Origin: Natrinema pellirubrum DSM 15624
GTDB lineage: Archaea > Halobacteriota > Halobacteria > Halobacteriales > Natrialbaceae
Assembly (NCBI RefSeq): GCF_000230735.2
Contig: NC_019962.1
Location: forward strand, 2,914,001 to 2,978,000
Direction of reading: 5' to 3'
Length of the DNA: 64,000 nucleotides
The position numbers were made by a program, and so were the translations under genes. Positions 61,011-64,000 of this stretch are shown in pieces (position 1 is the stretch's first letter; each line of letters begins with the position of its first letter). Below the pieces are notes generated by a model. The model saw only the letters and a list, made by a program, of their open reading frames with translations, was not told the DNA's origin and ran no database searches.

Positions 61011-61191
61011 TTCCCGGCAGTTCCGGCGCGTCTCGGATTATTATCGCGTCGATAAACGCCACCACCGGACGGCTGCGGCCGCGTCGACTCGCCCCCTCGG
61101 CGACCGGCCGGCTCGAGATCGACGGCGTTCGATCGTGATGCCCGCACTAATAGCCGTATAAGCAAGGGCGAACGGTTCGTCGACGCGGTCG

Positions 61192-62472
61192 ATGACGAAC
61201 AGAAACCGCCGATCGTTCGTAACGACGGTTGCAGCGACCGGAACGCTCGGCCTCGCCGGCTGTCTCTCGCGGATGCGGGAGTGGCGTGGCGCGGACGGCG
61301 AGCCGGCGACATCCCAGTCGAGCGACGGGAACGACGGCGACGAGGCCGGTGACCGACTGTCCCTTCCGGGGGACCCGATCGACCGCTTCGAGGATCTCGA
61401 CCGATGGACGCCGATGATCGACGCCGGGCAACTCGAGGCCGGGACGGCCGACCCGTACGCCGGCTCGCAGTCGGCCCACCTCACGGCCGCCGAGGATACC
61501 GAGTATGCAGCCGTCTACAGGACGATTCCGGACGGACTGGATCTGAGCGACAAGAGCCTCTCGCTTGCCGTCAGCTTCACCGGCCGCGAGCAGCTTCACC
61601 TCACGCTCGAGTTGTTCGCACCGAACTCGCGCAACGTCCACGCCATGCAGCGCACGCTCGTCGGACCGACCGATCGGTGGGTCCGGGTCGACTTCGGGAC
61701 CGATCGGGTCGAGGGCCAGCCCGACCTGACCGATGTCCGGGAGGTACGGCTGATCGCCCGCCGTCGCGCCGACTCAACCGGCCCGATCGACTGCCGGATC
61801 GACGACCTCCGCGCGACCGACCGTCCCGAAACCGGCGCGGTCATGCTCCTGTTCGACGGCACGCTCGAAAGCCACTACACGGCCGCGTTCGAGCAGCTGC
61901 AGGCGTACGGCTTCGCGGGCGTCGAAGCGGTCATCCCGGAGGCCGTCGGCGAGGACGGCCGGCTCACGATCGACGAACTCTCCGACCTCGACGCCGCGGG
62001 CTGGGATATGGCGGCCCGGCCGCGAACCGGCGCGCGGTCCCTCGACGAGTTCCCGCCGGAAAAACAGGCGGAGCTGATTCGGGGGACGAAAGCGGCCCTC
62101 GAGAGTCGCGGCTTCGAGGACGGTGCGAAGCACTTCGTCACGCCGCGAAACGTCCTGGGATCGACCGCCCGCGATCTCGTCCGGGAGTACCACGAGCAGG
62201 CGTTCCGGTTCGGTGGCGGTCCGAACGGGTTGCCGCTTACCGACCCACACGACGCGGGCTTCTTCGCCGGCGATGCCGGCGACGTGACGAAATCCTACAT
62301 CGACTTCGCCGCCGAGTACGGACAGCTCGCGGTCTTGCACTTCGAACACGTCGGCGAGAACGGGATGAGCGAGCGCGCGTTCGCGGACCTGCTCGAGTAC
62401 GTCGACGCGCAAGACGTCGACGTCGTCACCGCGACCGACCTGCTGGAGCGGACGAGCGGAGGCGATCGCTGA
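61192..62472 (+). CDS. Tat lipoprotein, degenerate polysaccharide deacetylase-like
   Basis: The 426-residue protein has a Tat signal (NRNRRSFVTTVAATGTLGLA) and lipobox (LAGC). It shows the same architecture as the protein at 57274: a beta-sandwich (residues ~55-205), then a NodB-like barrel. Motif 1 reads MLLFDGTLESH (only one Asp, Asp222), and the motif 2 His pair is absent (MAARPRTGARSLDE). Thus metal binding is probably lost. The C-terminal AVLHFEHVGENGMSERAF keeps the fold. It may be a glycan-binding, non-catalytic paralog. It overlaps the next GT2 gene by 1 bp (TGATG). Confidence 0.83.
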   Translation: MTNRNRRSFVTTVAATGTLGLAGCLSRMREWRGADGEPATSQSSDGNDGDEAGDRLSLPGDPIDRFEDLDRWTPMIDAGQLEAGTADPYAGSQSAHLTAAEDTEYAAVYRTIPDGLDLSDKSLSLAVSFTGREQLHLTLELFAPNSRNVHAMQRTLVGPTDRWVRVDFGTDRVEGQPDLTDVREVRLIARRRADSTGPIDCRIDDLRATDRPETGAVMLLFDGTLESHYTAAFEQLQAYGFAGVEAVIPEAVGEDGRLTIDELSDLDAAGWDMAARPRTGARSLDEFPPEKQAELIRGTKAALESRGFEDGAKHFVTPRNVLGSTARDLVREYHEQAFRFGGGPNGLPLTDPHDAGFFAGDAGDVTKSYIDFAAEYGQLAVLHFEHVGENGMSERAFADLLEYVDAQDVDVVTATDLLERTSGGDR

Positions 62473-63530
62473 TGTACCGGAACGCGAGCGTCGGCGTCGT
62501 GTTACCCGCCTACAACGAGGAGGGGTTCGTCGGTGACGTGATCCGCGAGATGCCCGCGTACGTCGATCGGATCTACGCGATCGACGATCGGTCGACGGAC
62601 GGCACCTGGGACGAGATCCGCGAGGCTGCCCGGGCGGACGCGACCGCCACCGATCGCGGCAACGGCGAGTCCGTCGATCGGCTCGTGGCTGACGGCGGTG
62701 CGTCCGCGCTCACGAACCGGGCGGCGGTCCACGACGCCATCGGCCGCGTCGTCCCGATCAAGCACACGGAAAACCGCGGTGCCGGCGGGGCGATCAAGAC
62801 CGGCTATCTCGCCGCGCTCACGGACGGCGTGGACGCGACGGTCACCGTCGACGCCGACGGACAGATGGACCTCTCACAGATGCAGCGGCTCCTCGATCCG
62901 ATCGTCGACGGTGGGGCCGACTACGCGAAGGGCAACCGGCTCCTATCCCGAGAGTACCGGGACGCGATGCCACGATTTCGGTTCGTGGGCAACGCGGTTC
63001 TGACCTTCCTGACGAAGATCGCCTCCGGCTACTGGAAGACGATGGACCCCCAGAACGGGTATACGGCGATCTCCCACGACGCCCTCGCGGCGATCGAGGT
63101 CGAGAACCTCTACGAGTACTACGGCTACTGCAACGATCTACTGGTGAAGCTAAACGTCCACGGGATGCGCGTCGCCGACGTGGCGATGCCAGCCGTCTAC
63201 GGCGACGAGGAGTCGAGTATTACGTATTGGCGGTACATTCCCAAGGTCTCGTCGATGTTGCTTCGCAACTTCCTGTGGCGGCTGAAAACGAAGTACCTCG
63301 TATTGGACTTCCACCCGCTCGCACTGTTTTACCTCTTCGGAGCGGCGACAGCGACGACCGGCGTCCTCGGCGTCGGCGTGGTCGTCTCTGCCGCGCTCTC
63401 GAGTCCCGGTACACCGGCCGTCGGGAGCGTGACGAGCCTGCTGTTGTTCGTCGCCGGAACGGCGTTTCTCCTTCTGGCGATGGTGTTCGACATGGCCGAA
63501 AGCGACACCCTCGAGACCCAGATCCAGTAA
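62472..63530 (+). CDS. Glycosyltransferase family 2, dolichol-phosphate sugar synthase-like
   Basis: The 352-residue protein starts at ATG 62472 (MYRNASVGVVLPAYNEEGFV). It has AIDDRSTDGTWDE, ENRGAGGAIKTGYLAAL, the DxD motif TVDADGQMDLSQM and DPQNGYTAISHDAL, a pattern of GT2 enzymes acting on polyprenol phosphates. Two C-terminal helices (LFYLFGAATATTGVLGVGVV; SLLLFVAGTAFLLLAMVFDM) anchor it. It is translationally coupled to the deacetylase-like gene, so both are likely to act on the same glycan. Confidence 0.92.
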   Translation: MYRNASVGVVLPAYNEEGFVGDVIREMPAYVDRIYAIDDRSTDGTWDEIREAARADATATDRGNGESVDRLVADGGASALTNRAAVHDAIGRVVPIKHTENRGAGGAIKTGYLAALTDGVDATVTVDADGQMDLSQMQRLLDPIVDGGADYAKGNRLLSREYRDAMPRFRFVGNAVLTFLTKIASGYWKTMDPQNGYTAISHDALAAIEVENLYEYYGYCNDLLVKLNVHGMRVADVAMPAVYGDEESSITYWRYIPKVSSMLLRNFLWRLKTKYLVLDFHPLALFYLFGAATATTGVLGVGVVVSAALSSPGTPAVGSVTSLLLFVAGTAFLLLAMVFDMAESDTLETQIQ

Positions 63531-63656
63531 CACCGGACACGCGCAGGATCGGGTACGTACTCAGCTGTCCGGACGTCTCGACGGCCCTGGTATCACGACA
63601 GTGATCGATTGGAAGGGGTAACCGGGCTCGAGAGTCCGTGGCGCGTACAGACTCGG

Positions 63657-64000
63657 TCAGGGCGTGACGCTCCCGATCCCGGAGCCGAGTAGCCCCAGTG
63701 TGAGTCCCGAGACGAGCAGGGATAATCCGACGACGAACAGCAGACTGTGTAACCTGTTTTGCTCCCGTTGTTTCGTCCCGCCGGCCGCGAGCCAACCGCG
63801 TATTGCGTCCGCCTTCGCGCCGAGCGGGTCGGGGAACGTCGACAGCACCTCGAATGGCTCGGCCGGGTCGAGTGCGCCGACGAGCAGTGCGAACACGACG
63901 AAGATCACGAAGCCAGCGGGCGGGACGACCGCGAGTGCGAGCCACGGGTTCCCGATGGCCGTCGAGAGGGTGACGATCGGGCCAGCTGCGAGGACGGTCG
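63657..64000 (-). CDS. Membrane protein of unknown family, 5' end outside the window
   Basis: The frame stays open on the complement from the stop at 63657-63659 to base 64000, so only the C-terminal ~114 residues are seen. It has hydrophobic segments (PIVTLSTAIGNPWLALAVVP; VIFVVFALLVGALD), then a polar stretch (EVLSTFPDPLGAKADAIRGW) and a final pair of helices joined by a short turn (LHSLLFVVGLSLLVSGLTLG; LLGSGIGSVTP end). An internal GTG at 63908 could start it, but upstream codons are also hydrophobic and coding-like. I do not recognise the family. Confidence 0.6.
   Translation of the reverse strand, partial: TVLAAGPIVTLSTAIGNPWLALAVVPPAGFVIFVVFALLVGALDPAEPFEVLSTFPDPLGAKADAIRGWLAAGGTKQREQNRLHSLLFVVGLSLLVSGLTLGLLGSGIGSVTP

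Overview
The window is a GC-rich chromosomal stretch of a halophilic archaeon (class Halobacteria, most like Natrialbaceae such as Natrinema/Haloterrigena, by inference from gene content). Signs are strongly acidic proteins, Tat-type signal peptides ending in a lipobox Cys, TATA boxes about 26 nt upstream of start codons that imply leaderless mRNAs, an archaeal initiator tRNA-Met, the archaeal operon L44e-S27e-aIF2alpha-Nop10-PAC2, archaeosortase A and an archaeal type IV pilin. About 62 protein genes, one tRNA and one complete insertion sequence are supported. The genes are densely packed in short operons with many ATGA or TAATG overlaps.

Region by region: 1-828 is the end of a metallo-beta-lactamase-fold hydrolase. 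1041-5815 is a five-gene branched-chain amino acid type ABC importer (livKHMGF). 5856-11080 holds a thioesterase, a phytoene-desaturase-like oxidoreductase, two small membrane proteins, a metallophosphoesterase coupled to archaeosortase A, and a divergent winged-helix regulator. 11342-13550 is the translation operon. 13716-15160 holds a small haloarchaeal protein, a GtrA-family membrane protein and tRNA-iMet followed by degenerate copies of its 3' end. 15161-17311 is a two-gene operon (alpha/beta hydrolase, acetoacetate-decarboxylase-like). 17684-26104 is a seven-gene dipeptide/oligopeptide ABC operon read on the minus strand. 26295-28901 holds a purine phosphoribosyltransferase, a membrane-anchored regulator and coaBC.

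29036-30104 is an intact IS5-like element with 16-bp inverted repeats and a 9-bp target duplication, inserted 23 bp upstream of a pilin-like gene with a beta-solenoid tail. 31194-39801 is housekeeping: two flavoproteins, an M48 protease, an SRPBCC protein, TrkA, TyrA, an Rsm22-like methyltransferase and SurE. 40099-42246 has small regulators and a secreted acidic protein. 42758-64000 looks like a surface-glycan region: GlmS, a membrane-tethered regulator, a nucleotide-sugar dehydrogenase, a DUF354 protein, a GT4 glycosyltransferase, a polytopic GT-C-like protein, YdjM-like and DUF1616 membrane proteins, an asparagine-synthase-like protein, two Tat lipoproteins of the polysaccharide deacetylase type (one apparently inactive), a secreted deacylase with a PKD domain, and two GT2 glycosyltransferases.

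The most unusual items are: (i) a solute-binding lipoprotein (24284-26104) whose normally C-terminal segment sits at the N-terminus, that is, an apparent circular permutation; (ii) a type IV pilin head fused to a bactofilin-like repeat tail, with an IS in its upstream region; (iii) degenerate copies of the 3' end of tRNA-iMet; (iv) an active/inactive pair of deacetylase-like lipoproteins. I found no CRISPR array, rRNA or replication origin.
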